Assembly (NCBI GenBank): GCA_051891935.1
Contig: JBJFFR010000159.1
Location: forward strand, 1 to 32,914
Length of the DNA stretch: 32,914 bases
Direction: 5' to 3'
Source of the DNA: UMGS363 sp051891935
GTDB lineage: Bacteria; Bacillota; Clostridia; Oscillospirales; Ruminococcaceae
Each line of letters starts with the position of its first letter. Position 1 is the first letter of the stretch. Below are positions 7,128-15,264 of the stretch, one piece after another. The notes below the pieces were generated by a model, which ran no database searches, was not told the origin of the DNA, and saw nothing but the letters and a program-made list of their open reading frames with translations. A program made the position numbers and the translations under genes.

Positions 7128-8525
7128 TTAAAGATTGTTCAGTCCGTTTGAACGTATCCTCTGCGGATAATTCTTGAATGCGTAATTAAGGTCAACGTTG
7201 CCGTTAATACCTTTTATTCTTCCCGTTGAGCTGTACTGCCACATTCCATAATGGTAGTCGTAATTGCTCATAAGACGTTCCTCGTCACCCCAGCAAGCGA
7301 CCCAAATATCGTAGGCGGTAAGCTTTTCAATATATGTATTGTCTGTAAGGAACTTTGCACCGCTGTATATCATGGCGAAATAACCTGCATTTTCAAGTTC
7401 TTCCATAAATGCCGTTATGATATTCGTGACCTCTTTTCGTGACATTGAATTATAGAAGCTTTCTTCAATGTCAAGTACAACAGGATATTCGGGACTGTAA
7501 TTTTTTATTGTTTTAAGGAAAAATCGTGCTTCTTTTTTTGCCTCTGAAACATTTCTTGCATAAGTGTAATGATAAAATCCATAGGGAATACCATATTTCT
7601 CGCAGCCCTTGACATTCCTTTTTAGCTTAATATCAACATCGGTCGAGCCAAATGAGCTTCTGATCATAGCAAAATCAATACCGCTTTTGCTGACCCTTTT
7701 CCAGTCTATATTGCCCTGCCATTTTGATACGTCGATCCCTTTATAATAATCGCTGTAAACGCTGACGCTGCAGACTGCTTTCTTTCCCGAAGATGTTTTA
7801 AGGATAATATCTGTTATACCGTCTGATATTCCTTTTATGACGCCATTTTGATCTACCGATGCAATAGACGGATCTTCCGAACGGAAGCTCACAGTATCAT
7901 ACGCACCGAGGGGATAAAGTATGTAGCCGAGTGAGGAGGTTTCACCCTTCCGTAAAGTGATATTATCGCTTACCGGAACAATTTTAGTAACCTTTTTATT
8001 ATTGTTTCCATAAGTATAGGGATCGGTAACAGTGATCTTAACGCTTGCCATCAGTCCTTTTGATGTTTTGACCTTAATAACGGCTGTTCCGACACCAACT
8101 ACTGAAACAAGTCCATCATCATCAACCATCGCAACACTTGGATTAATAGATTTGTAAGTAACGTAGTCATCGCTTTGAGCAGGGTAGAGCTTATATTTGA
8201 TCTGATAAGTACTTCCAAGATCAAGTGTAGGCTTTGTTTCGGAAATTATGCGAATACGATTTGCAGGCCTTGTAACCTTTGTACGTTCATTATTTCCGAT
8301 CACACCTTCCTGATCTTCAATAATATCGCTGTTATCAGATGCAGCTGATGAAGTTGTGCTTTCATCATCAACAATATCGGAAGGATCATCATCGGTTATT
8401 TCATCCATCATTGTATCTTCGGGATAATTATCCTCTTCTTCCGCAAAAATATTTATAGAAGCTGCACTTACAGATATAAGTATCGCAGTAAAAAAAGCTA
8501 TTGATCTTGATATAAGTTTTTTCAT
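7128..8525 (-). CDS. Secreted GH25 lysozyme with two BIG2 domains
   Basis: Peptidoglycan muramidase of 465 residues. It has an N-terminal signal peptide (residues 1-28, AASINIFAEE region), an acidic Ser/Asp-rich linker (29-80), two bacterial Ig-like BIG2 domains (about 88-167 and 178-256; each has the NPSVAMVDDDGLV-type core), and a GH25 catalytic domain (262-455). Catalytic acids are visible: D265 in GIDVSKWQG, D352 and E354 in PVVLDIEE, and D445 in GNVDLNYA. It probably acts in wall remodelling or sporulation; the BIG2 repeats suggest attachment to wall or carbohydrate. The start at 8525 follows GAGGAAA. It has a strong promoter and is monocistronic. Confidence 0.93.
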   Translation of the reverse strand: MKKLISRSIAFFTAILISVSAASINIFAEEEDNYPEDTMMDEITDDDPSDIVDDESTTSSAASDNSDIIEDQEGVIGNNERTKVTRPANRIRIISETKPTLDLGSTYQIKYKLYPAQSDDYVTYKSINPSVAMVDDDGLVSVVGVGTAVIKVKTSKGLMASVKITVTDPYTYGNNNKKVTKIVPVSDNITLRKGETSSLGYILYPLGAYDTVSFRSEDPSIASVDQNGVIKGISDGITDIILKTSSGKKAVCSVSVYSDYYKGIDVSKWQGNIDWKRVSKSGIDFAMIRSSFGSTDVDIKLKRNVKGCEKYGIPYGFYHYTYARNVSEAKKEARFFLKTIKNYSPEYPVVLDIEESFYNSMSRKEVTNIITAFMEELENAGYFAMIYSGAKFLTDNTYIEKLTAYDIWVACWGDEERLMSNYDYHYGMWQYSSTGRIKGINGNVDLNYAFKNYPQRIRSNGLNNL

Positions 8526-8572
8526 ATTTTTTCCTCATTAATGCTTGTTGGGGTGAATAGTCATATATGTTT

Positions 8573-8601
8573 ATTGTATATCAAGAGAGACTTTTTGTCA
8601 A
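8573..8601 (-). promoter_or_regulatory. GH25 lysozyme promoter
   Basis: On the minus strand TTGACA (8601-8596), a 17-nt spacer and TACAAT (8578-8573). It is close to the sigma-A consensus, about 48 nt from the start codon. Confidence 0.75.
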
Positions 8602-8658
8602 CAAAATATTATGTTTTTTTACAGTTATTTTTTGTTTTGTCACTCTGCCATTTTTTTT

Positions 8659-8666
8659 CATATAAT
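8659..8666 (+). promoter_or_regulatory. Possible sporulation-sigma -10 box of the cotJ operon
   Basis: CATATAAT, about 45 nt before cotJA, resembles the mother-cell sigma-E/sigma-K -10 consensus CATANNNT. A GTCAC about 15 nt upstream could serve as a weak -35. cotJ is transcribed by sigma-E in Bacillus subtilis, so this is expected, but the A/T-rich context makes chance matches common. Confidence 0.4.
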
Positions 8667-8710
8667 ATAAATGGAAGTGATGAAATTAAAATAGAAAAGA
8701 GGAGCTTGCT

Positions 8711-8902
8711 ATGGATAAAAAATATAAAAATGAAACAAGCCTTTTCCCGGAGGATACTCCGTTGGCAATGTGCTATGTTCCGTTTCAAAAATATGATAAG
8801 ACCTACCCTGAAAATATTGCTCTTGAAAAAGGAACAGTCTTTCCTGAGCTTTATTTTCCGTTTTTAGGCGATGGAGGTAATTATGATGATGCGTGGAAGT
8901 GA
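8711..8902 (+). CDS. cotJA: Spore coat-associated protein CotJA
   Basis: Small protein of 63 residues with the CotJA signature: TPLAMCYVPFQ near the N-terminus, then IALEKGTVFPELYFPFLG. Together with CotJB and CotJC it forms an inner spore-coat layer. AGAGGAG is 6-7 nt upstream of the ATG. The 3' end overlaps cotJB by 20 nt, the usual tight cotJABC arrangement. Confidence 0.93.
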   Translation: MDKKYKNETSLFPEDTPLAMCYVPFQKYDKTYPENIALEKGTVFPELYFPFLGDGGNYDDAWK

Positions 8903-9140
8903 TCTTCTTAAGGTAATACAGATGTACGATTTTTATCTATGTGACCTCAATCTGTTCCTTGATACGCACCCTAACGACAGAAATGCCCTGGCTAAATTCA
9001 ATGAAATAAAAGAACGAAGAAAAAAAGCAGTTGACATTTATATCGAAAAATATGGTCCGCTGAATGCGATCCAGAATGATTCGGACGAACATTTTTACTG
9101 GACAGATGACCCGTGGCCATGGGAAAGGAGCGCTAACTGA
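8883..9140 (+). CDS. cotJB: Spore coat protein CotJB
   Basis: Small coat protein of about 85 residues. Characteristic stretches are IQMYDFYLCDLNLFLDTHP in the N-terminal half and YGPLN plus the Trp-rich FYWTDDPWPWER near the end. There are three consecutive ATGs (8883, 8886, 8889). GGAGG at 8873-8877 gives 5 nt to the first and 8 to the second, so 8883 or 8886 is the start. An in-frame ATG at 8871 lies before that ribosome site and is less likely. The stop overlaps the cotJC start by one base. Confidence 0.93.
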   Translation: MMMRGSDLLKVIQMYDFYLCDLNLFLDTHPNDRNALAKFNEIKERRKKAVDIYIEKYGPLNAIQNDSDEHFYWTDDPWPWERSAN

Positions 9141-9799
9141 TGTGGACATATAAAAAGGCACTTCAATACCCCGTAAATATCAAAAACCCCAACCCAAGAC
9201 TTGCACAGCTTATTATAACGCAATTGGGCGGCCCCGACGGTGAAACCGGTGCAGCGATGCGCTATCTTTCACAGCGATACTCCATGCCGTACAGCAAAGT
9301 CAAAGCAACCTTGACCGATATCGGTACAGAGGAACTCGGACATATGGAGATAGTTTCGGCAATAGTTTATCAGTTGACAAGAAACCTTACTCCAAAACAG
9401 ATAAAAGAGAGCGGTTTTGATAAGTATTTTGTTGACCATACGACCGGAATTTATCCGATTGCTGCATCGGGAACCCCATTTTCAGCTACCACTTTTCAGT
9501 CAACAGGCGATGTTATAGCCGATCTTACAGAAGATCTCGCTGCCGAACAGAAAGCACGGCTTACCTATGATAACATTCTCCGACTTGTTGATGACAATGA
9601 TGTAAAAGATCCAATACGTTTTTTAAGGCAGCGTGAACTCATTCATTTCCAGCGTTTCGGCGAAGCGATCCTTGCAAAGTTAAGCAAACTGCTGATTTAT
9701 GAAAATAAATTATATGAACGACCAAGATATAAAATAAATGGAAAAGTGGGATCAAGATTAGTACATACGATAACAGTGCTCTCTGTTATTCTTTCATAG
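9140..9799 (+). CDS. cotJC: Spore coat protein CotJC, manganese-catalase family, with atypical C-terminus
   Basis: Ferritin-like di-manganese catalase family protein of the spore coat. The conserved part runs from MWTYKKALQYP to FGEA at 173-176, with metal-ligand region EELGHME (65-71), EDLAAEQKAR (131-140) and RELIHFQRFGEA. Typical CotJC proteins end about 15-20 residues later, with a sequence like KNFYAFNP. Here 43 unrelated residues follow (ILAKLSKLL to VLSVILS), reaching 219 residues and reading through a terminator-like hairpin. The tail suggests loss of the original end by mutation, or strong divergence. The start overlaps the cotJB stop by one base (TGATG) and has AAAGGAG upstream. The catalytic core looks intact. 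Confidence 0.92.
   Translation: MWTYKKALQYPVNIKNPNPRLAQLIITQLGGPDGETGAAMRYLSQRYSMPYSKVKATLTDIGTEELGHMEIVSAIVYQLTRNLTPKQIKESGFDKYFVDHTTGIYPIAASGTPFSATTFQSTGDVIADLTEDLAAEQKARLTYDNILRLVDDNDVKDPIRFLRQRELIHFQRFGEAILAKLSKLLIYENKLYERPRYKINGKVGSRLVHTITVLSVILS
9770..9793. terminator. Weak terminator-like hairpin inside the cotJC 3' end
   Basis: ATAACAG (9770-9776) pairs with CTGTTAT (9783-9789), followed by TTCTTT. It lies between the convergent cotJC and PHP genes but within the extended cotJC reading frame. This supports the view that the ancestral cotJC stop was upstream. Confidence 0.45.
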
Positions 9800-9802
9800 T
9801 TT

Positions 9803-10654
9803 TTAGGTTATGACCGGCAGCGTGATCATCTCACTTGTAATTTCTTTGCCGAAAGAATTCAACTCGCCAAGCTGTACCGTTTTGTTAGTCCCGTGATAGT
9901 CACTTCCGCCGCTCGAAAACAGCTCGTTTTTTTCTGCTGCATCAAGCAAATACCGTATCTGTTCTTCGGTATACCTTGAATAAAAGCATTCAAGCCCCTT
10001 AATTCCTGCCATTTTTAGTATTGCAAGCTGATCTGCAAACTGTTCATCGTTCAGCAGCTGTTCTCCCGTACCGCCAAGCGGATGTGCCCATACCGGTGTT
10101 CCTCCCGATGCAAGTATAGCTTCAACAACCGCTTTTCCGTCAAGTCTGTCGCTTTTGGTCCTGCATGGGTTTATATACTTTTCAATGGCTTCATTTCTGT
10201 TTTTGGCGTATCCTTTTGAAACGAGAAGGTTACCCAGATGCGGCTTTCCAACGCTGTTCATATTGTATAACTCTGAAAGCTCGTCCTGAGAAAGTACAAT
10301 ACTGAAATTGTCTTTGAGAAATTCAATTCGGCTATCAAGCTTCCTGCGCCTTTTTTCTCTTCCTTCTTCGATTATCTTTTTAAACTCGGGAGCATTTTCA
10401 TCATAGTTATAGCCTAAAATATGGCATTTTCCTGCCGCAGTTTTACAGGAAAACTCAATACCCTTAATAAAAACTATATCATCCGGAACTATTTTCTGTA
10501 TTTCGAGAGCACCGCTTATCGTGTCATGATCCGTTAGAGCAAAAATACCGATCCCGGCTTTTTTTATATTTTCAAGCAAAATGCTGGGAGAATCCGTACC
10601 ATCCGATGCTGTACTGTGAATGTGAAGATCAATTCTGCAATTTGTTTTATCCAT
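9803..10654 (-). CDS. PHP-domain phosphoesterase (TrpH/RNase AM-like)
   Basis: Metal-dependent phosphoesterase of 283 residues. The PHP motifs appear in order: IDLHIHSTASDGT (8-20), LTDHDT (40-45), the GIEFS glutamate, VGKPHLGN, PVWAHPLGG, and GGSDYHGTN near the C-terminus. An insertion of about 100 residues between the third and fourth motifs is typical of the YciV/TrpH group, which removes the 3'-phosphate of 3',5'-nucleoside bisphosphates or degrades RNA 5' to 3'. The exact substrate is inferred. The start follows AAAGGACGATTTTAA. Its stop is only 3 bp from that of the convergent cotJC. Confidence 0.9.
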   Translation of the reverse strand: MDKTNCRIDLHIHSTASDGTDSPSILLENIKKAGIGIFALTDHDTISGALEIQKIVPDDIVFIKGIEFSCKTAAGKCHILGYNYDENAPEFKKIIEEGREKRRRKLDSRIEFLKDNFSIVLSQDELSELYNMNSVGKPHLGNLLVSKGYAKNRNEAIEKYINPCRTKSDRLDGKAVVEAILASGGTPVWAHPLGGTGEQLLNDEQFADQLAILKMAGIKGLECFYSRYTEEQIRYLLDAAEKNELFSSGGSDYHGTNKTVQLGELNSFGKEITSEMITLPVIT

Positions 10655-10689
10655 TTAAAATCGTCCTTTTTGATTATTTGCATTTTATT

Positions 10690-10718
10690 CTTTTAACATA
10701 CTTTAAAAAATATATCAA
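10690..10718 (-). promoter_or_regulatory. Candidate promoter of the PHP gene
   Basis: On the minus strand TTGATA (10718-10713), a 17-nt spacer and TAAAAG (10695-10690), about 36 nt from the start codon. The -10 box is imperfect. Confidence 0.45.
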
Positions 10719-10849
10719 GAACCAAACCATTTCAGATATTTTTTCTGTATCTGTTCATAACAATATGCCACCGATCTGACGGAGTGATCTGTAAAGGCTT
10801 CAAACTTTTCGTATGATATTTGGAGATATGTGTACTCTGCATCATTAAT
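10715..10849 (-). pseudogene. Short coding remnant of an unknown protein (3' end only)
   Basis: The gap 10655-11074 has no full gene. Its minus strand holds an open stretch of 44 codons, without a start codon and closed upstream by a stop, that reads like genuine protein: AEYTYLQISYEKFEAFTDHS, then SVAYCYEQIQKKYLKWFG and a stop at 10717-10715. The composition (aromatic, amphipathic) is unlike random A/T-rich translation. I do not recognise the family. It may be the decayed 3' end of a displaced gene. The rest of the gap, 10850-10966, shows nothing I can assign. Confidence 0.3.
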
Positions 10850-10966
10850 TTATTATATCATTACGTTCTAACATAATCAAGGAATAATTACAAGATTTTA
10901 TTTATCTGTACAGATTATAACTTACCTGTTACAATGAATATTTTCTTAAAGAAATCTCGGATACTA

Positions 10967-10995
10967 TTTACATCAAAAACTATATGTGATATAAT
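10967..10995 (+). promoter_or_regulatory. Promoter of the GH43-GNAT chimeric gene
   Basis: TTTACA (10967-10972), a 17-nt spacer and TATAAT (10990-10995), about 80 nt before the ATG at 11075. Confidence 0.6.
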
Positions 10996-11074
10996 CAATT
11001 TCAGGGCAGTTTTTGTCAAAGATAATTAGAAAATGACATATATTCTTGCAAAAAAACGACGGAGGTATATCAGA

Positions 11075-11680
11075 ATGGATAAAAAGTCGGTCTGCAATCC
11101 ATATCTTCCCGATTTGGAGGACACTTCTGACGGTGGAACTAATGGGTTTGAAGATAGAGTTTATGTGTGTGTTTCTCATGATCCATATAACAGACCAATG
11201 TTAAAATACAGAAAAATAACTGCTGCCGATGATTCGGCTATTGCTAAAATAATTCGTACAAACCTTGAGAGATATAATTTAGATATTCCGGGAACAGTGT
11301 ATTTTGACCCTGAACTCGATCATTTAAGCTCATTTTATGACAGTGATGCGAATAAAAGGATCTACTTTGTTGCTTTGAATGAGGATAATGAAGTTATAGG
11401 CGGAGTTGGTATTGCTGAATTTGCAGGTATTCCCGAGTGCGCTGAACTTCAGAAGCTATATCTTGATGATTCTGAAAAAGGAAAAGGATACGGTAAAGAA
11501 CTAATGAATATCGCAGAAACCTGGGCAAAAGAAGCCGGATATAAACAGCTTTACCTTGAAACCCACAGTAACCTTGAAACCGCAATAAAACTATATGAAA
11601 AACTGGGGTTTCATCAAATTGAAAAACCAAAGGCGGTTCTTCATGGAACTATGGATCACTTTTATCTCAAAAATCTATGA
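11075..11680 (+). CDS. GNAT acetyltransferase carrying a GH43-like N-terminal fragment
   Basis: The reading frame encodes 201 residues. From M42 (11198) on it is an ordinary GNAT N-acetyltransferase: the acetyl-CoA loop is KGKGYGKELM, followed by NLETAIKLYEKLGF. Its substrate is unknown. Residues 7-39 are unlike GNAT N-termini and resemble the start of GH43 arabinofuranosidases/xylosidases: NPYLPDLEDTSDGG and FEDRVYVCVSHD parallel the GH43 pattern NPYLP..DG..F.DRVY.Y.SHD, including the catalytic-base region. The ribosome site GGAGG is 8-9 nt before ATG 11075, whereas M42 has none. The gene therefore seems to have captured the promoter, ribosome site and first 40 codons of a GH43 gene. The GH43 part alone cannot be catalytic. 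Confidence 0.8.
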   Translation: MDKKSVCNPYLPDLEDTSDGGTNGFEDRVYVCVSHDPYNRPMLKYRKITAADDSAIAKIIRTNLERYNLDIPGTVYFDPELDHLSSFYDSDANKRIYFVALNEDNEVIGGVGIAEFAGIPECAELQKLYLDDSEKGKGYGKELMNIAETWAKEAGYKQLYLETHSNLETAIKLYEKLGFHQIEKPKAVLHGTMDHFYLKNL

Positions 11681-11732
11681 CTTTTGCAGTTTCTCTCAAA
11701 GGCGATTATGTTGTTAAAATGTAGGTGAAAAT

Positions 11733-11927
11733 ATGGAACGTTTGGATGCTTTTGAAAAAATGCTTTCTGATATAAAAAAGCAATATGAATATGAATCGTT
11801 ACAGATGGAAAAATTGAAATCAGAAGGTAAAGAAAAAACTGCAACTTATCGACAATATTTCGGAAATCGGATGCTTTATAGAATGATGATGGATAAGTAT
11901 AAAGAATATGGACTTATTGAAGGATAG
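11733..11927 (+). CDS. Small conserved-looking protein of unknown function
   Basis: Charged, helical protein of 64 residues with no signal peptide or membrane segment. The pattern MERLDAFEKML...KMEKLK-type helix, then KEKTATYRQYFGNRMLYRMM and a C-terminal KEYGLIE, looks like a genuine small two-helix protein seen in related Firmicutes, but I cannot name the family. AGGTGAAAAT precedes the ATG. It lies 52 nt after the chimeric GNAT gene and 35 nt before the alpha/beta hydrolase, probably in one transcript. Confidence 0.7.
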   Translation: MERLDAFEKMLSDIKKQYEYESLQMEKLKSEGKEKTATYRQYFGNRMLYRMMMDKYKEYGLIEG

Positions 11928-11962
11928 TTTTTTCAAAAATACATATAGAAAAGAGGATTTTT

Positions 11963-13060
11963 ATGCTTCCACAAAATTATGTAAGCGGACAGTATGCTGT
12001 CGGTACTGAAACATTTTCTATAACTGATACAAGCCGAAAAGAAATACTTGGCAGCAAAGACGAATACAGAAGAATTGCTGTCAGAATGTATTATCCCGCA
12101 AGTAAAGATGCTGTTACAGGACAAAAACGGGCGGATATTTTCTCGGAAAGGAAAAAAGAAGCAATAAAAAAAGCTTTTCTCGTTCGGAAAATGCCTGAAG
12201 ATGCGCTTACCGCAGAGTATTATGAAAATATCTCTCATGCTGACGGAATGTTTCCCCTTATCGTTTTCAATCACGGCTATAACAGCTATATAGAGTCAAA
12301 TACCTTCCTTTGCATCGAACTTGCATCCCATGGTTATATTGTCGCTTCGGTAGGTCACGCATACGAAGCAGTTGAAACTGATTATCCTGACGGCAGCTTT
12401 GACTTATACGACAAAAGCATAAACAAAAAAATGTATAACGGAATGATAGGAGCTGTTATTGCGCAGGCAAAATTGCTCAAATCCAAGCTTTCACCCGAAG
12501 AAGCGTATGATCGGTTCTATGAATTTCAGAATAAATATGTTCCCTACATAAAAGGAAGGATAGCCGAATGGAATGCCGATATTCTCTGTGCAGTAAATGA
12601 GCTGAAAAACAGATATAGTGAATCTATTGATTTTTCTTATGGAATCGGAGCTTCGGGACATTCTATTGGCGGTGCATTAGCGTATTACCTTTGTCGAAAT
12701 AACAATGAATTCGTATGTGGAATAAATATTGACGGCGGAGTATTCGGAGATTATGATGATACCGTAATGAAAAAGCCCTTCTTCCAGATATGCTGTACCG
12801 AGAATTACAATGTTGAAACAAGACCGCTGCTCAATACAGCTGCTCCCATTCATTATGCGTTATTCAGCAATATGAAGCACATGGGATTTACAGATGCAAA
12901 ATTCTACATTCCTTTTAAAGCGTTATCGGGAAAAATGGATTCTCTTATTATGTATAAGCACCTGTCCGATATCCATATCAGATTTTTTGATAAATATCTA
13001 AAAAAAGATGATACGGTTGAAATGCCGTCAGGAGTCCGTGACGGTGTAGAATACAGATAA
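11963..13060 (+). CDS. Alpha/beta hydrolase, platelet-activating-factor-acetylhydrolase-like
   Basis: Predicted esterase/lipase of 365 residues without a signal peptide. The likely catalytic triad is S234 in SGHSIGGALA, D257 in INIDGGVF and H306 in NMKHMGF. The oxyanion region is PLIVFNHGYNSY (98-109). The arrangement matches PAF-AH II/dienelactone-hydrolase-like proteins that cleave short acyl esters; the natural substrate is unknown. AAGAGGATTTTT precedes the ATG. It is followed after 21 nt by a lipoprotein gene that may be co-transcribed. Confidence 0.82.
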   Translation: MLPQNYVSGQYAVGTETFSITDTSRKEILGSKDEYRRIAVRMYYPASKDAVTGQKRADIFSERKKEAIKKAFLVRKMPEDALTAEYYENISHADGMFPLIVFNHGYNSYIESNTFLCIELASHGYIVASVGHAYEAVETDYPDGSFDLYDKSINKKMYNGMIGAVIAQAKLLKSKLSPEEAYDRFYEFQNKYVPYIKGRIAEWNADILCAVNELKNRYSESIDFSYGIGASGHSIGGALAYYLCRNNNEFVCGINIDGGVFGDYDDTVMKKPFFQICCTENYNVETRPLLNTAAPIHYALFSNMKHMGFTDAKFYIPFKALSGKMDSLIMYKHLSDIHIRFFDKYLKKDDTVEMPSGVRDGVEYR

Positions 13061-13081
13061 TTTAAAAGGGGAGAATAATAT

Positions 13082-13921
13082 TTGAAAAAGTTTGCTCTTG
13101 TTCTTAGCTTCTTTATTACCATGTTGTGCACAGCATGCAAAAGCACTCTTAATAATAGTGTAGATGCAAATAATATTGCTACCGAATTAACAATATTGAC
13201 TACGAATGAAAGTAGTTCTATAACTTTTGCAGAGGAAACAATTGATGAGTTGATTTCAGCTCCAAGTAATGCTAATGATAAAAATATGGATTGTATTATA
13301 CCTGAATCAATTATCTTGTACGAAATAGATTCAGAGATGCCGTTTTTTTCTGATACAAACGATCATGGTATGAGCATAGAGGAAGAAAAATTTTATTATG
13401 GAATAAATAAAATAGAAGTAATGTTACCTTCTTTAATTAAAGCTGTTGAAAAGGAATATGTTGAGCCAGAAAAAATAAGCCAATGGAAATCATGTTATAT
13501 TTACGATAGTATATCCTCGACAAAACTTAGTGAGCAAGCCAATTTATATTCATTTATGGTGGCTTTTCCATTAACGAATGATATTTATGAGAAGCTATTA
13601 ATTAATTGTGAATATACAGATGATATTAGTGGGTGTAAATTCACATTAACAGAAGATGAAATAAAAGTATTACTATCTAAAAATGAAGTTGATATTTTAA
13701 CTGTATTTGCAAAAGATTCAACCATAGTGAAAGACACGAAGTTTTTTTCACCATATTGGATATATTATCATGATTGTAATGCATATATAAAAGAAGGTAT
13801 TTCAGCAACGGAAATAATAGACAAATATGATTATTATATTACTATGATGAGTGATGAAGCGTTTAATTCACTAACAATTAAAATAGATGCCTATGCGGAG
13901 ATGCAAGCTATAAATAAATAG
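13082..13921 (+). CDS. Putative lipoprotein of unknown function
   Basis: This 279-residue product starts at TTG (13082) with AAAGGGGAGA about 8 nt upstream. Residues 1-19 form a lipoprotein-type signal (MKKFALVLSFFITMLCTAC), with lipidation expected at C19, although C16 replaces the usual aliphatic residue at -3. A Ser/Thr/Asn-rich segment (20-75) follows, then a soluble, acidic domain containing FYYGINKIEVMLPSLIKAVE. I recognise no family. The coding sequence is visibly more A/T-rich than its neighbours, with many AAT, ATA and GAA codons, which suggests recent acquisition. The stretch 13922-14059 after it shows no feature I can support. Confidence 0.65.
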   Translation: MKKFALVLSFFITMLCTACKSTLNNSVDANNIATELTILTTNESSSITFAEETIDELISAPSNANDKNMDCIIPESIILYEIDSEMPFFSDTNDHGMSIEEEKFYYGINKIEVMLPSLIKAVEKEYVEPEKISQWKSCYIYDSISSTKLSEQANLYSFMVAFPLTNDIYEKLLINCEYTDDISGCKFTLTEDEIKVLLSKNEVDILTVFAKDSTIVKDTKFFSPYWIYYHDCNAYIKEGISATEIIDKYDYYITMMSDEAFNSLTIKIDAYAEMQAINK

Positions 13922-14059
13922 ATACTATGTGTGATTGAAAATGAATTTATGCAAATGTGCACTTAATTAGCAAAATATAATAAGCACTTCAAAAATATTT
14001 CGTGTATCTAGTACAATGATATTGAATCTTGTTATATTAGCGGTTTTGCGTATTTTTGT

Positions 14060-15241
14060 TTATTCGTAAGCCATTTCATAAATCCTGAATATATCGTCAT
14101 ATCCAAGAGGTTTGAAGCCGGTCAAAGTTCTTGTTTTATTTCTTGAACAATCCAAAGCAAGTTTTTCAAGTGACTCTTTGCGGACGCCCAATGATTTGAG
14201 GTTTATTGGCATTCCGATAGAAGAATAAAACGCTTCCTGTTTGTTTATTGCATCTTCGATCGTTTTTTCGGGATGCTCAAAATCAATATCTAAATTCCAA
14301 ACATTGTGCGCATATTGTAACCATCTGCCAATGTTTGCAGGATAAACGTATCTTGCCCAACTGCACCATATTGCAGCAAGTCCTGCGCCATGTGCAATTG
14401 CAGGATACATTCCCGAAACCTCGTGTTCAAATTGATGCACTACAAGCTGAAAATCTCTGCCGCATTGTGTAAGACCGTTATGGGCGAGGGAAGACGCCCA
14501 CATCATATTTGCCCTTGCCGAATAATTCGTTGGATCATTAAGACAATCAACCCCGGATCTCATAACGTTCTTTATTACTGCTTCCGCAATAGCATCGGTC
14601 AATTGAGTGTCTTCGCCGGGGCAGAAATATCGTTCTATCGTGTGCATAGCAATGTCTACAATACCGCAGGCAGTTTGATACGACGATACTGAAAATGTCA
14701 ATTCAGGATTTTCAATAGCAAAGTTCATTCTGTTGCAGCCGCAGCCGTAACCTCTCTTTTCTCCCGTATCGGTATTCGTAATAACGCAGGAGCTTGACAT
14801 TTCCGAACCTGCGGCAGAAAGGGTCAGTATTGCTCCTTTGTTTAACGTCCTTGACGGAACTTTTTTTCCTAACGAAAAGTCCCAAACATCTATATCGGGA
14901 TTTGCCGCACCATTTGCAATATCTTTGGAAGAATCAATAACAGATCCGCCGCCGACTGCGAGAATAAAATCAACCTTTTCACGAATACAAAGTTCTATGC
15001 CCTCTCTTACAAGCTTGAGTTCGGGATTAGCGACAACTCCGCCTAATTCAACATATTGTATTTTTTCGTCATCAAGGCATTTCTTCACTCTGTCCAACAA
15101 ACCGCTTTCTTTCGCAGATTTTCCGCCGTAATGGATAAGAACCTTGTGTGGATCAAATTCAGCAATGATTTTTCCGACTTTAAGCTCTTCGTCTTTTCCA
15201 AAATATACTTTTGTGGGAACATCATAAATAAAATTATTCAT
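14060..15241 (-). CDS. Iron-containing alcohol dehydrogenase (NADPH-dependent butanol dehydrogenase-like)
   Basis: Group III Fe-ADH of 393 residues, reducing aldehydes to alcohols in fermentation. Visible are the N-terminal YDVPTKVYFGKDE, the nucleotide-binding LAVGGGSVIDSSKDIA, and the metal-ligand region with CGIVDIAMHTIERYF, HQFEHEVSGMY and IAHGAGLAAIWCSWARY. The closest known group is BdhA/BdhB/YqhD. Exact substrate is not determinable. I start at 15241 because AAAGGA is 9 nt upstream; the ATG at 15250 would abut the ribosome site. An inverted-repeat element ends only 23 bp upstream of the start, so this element probably lies in the untranslated leader or supplies promoter sequence. Confidence 0.93.
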   Translation of the reverse strand: MNNFIYDVPTKVYFGKDEELKVGKIIAEFDPHKVLIHYGGKSAKESGLLDRVKKCLDDEKIQYVELGGVVANPELKLVREGIELCIREKVDFILAVGGGSVIDSSKDIANGAANPDIDVWDFSLGKKVPSRTLNKGAILTLSAAGSEMSSSCVITNTDTGEKRGYGCGCNRMNFAIENPELTFSVSSYQTACGIVDIAMHTIERYFCPGEDTQLTDAIAEAVIKNVMRSGVDCLNDPTNYSARANMMWASSLAHNGLTQCGRDFQLVVHQFEHEVSGMYPAIAHGAGLAAIWCSWARYVYPANIGRWLQYAHNVWNLDIDFEHPEKTIEDAINKQEAFYSSIGMPINLKSLGVRKESLEKLALDCSRNKTRTLTGFKPLGYDDIFRIYEMAYE

Positions 15242-15264
15242 ATAGATCATTCCTTTGATTTTTT

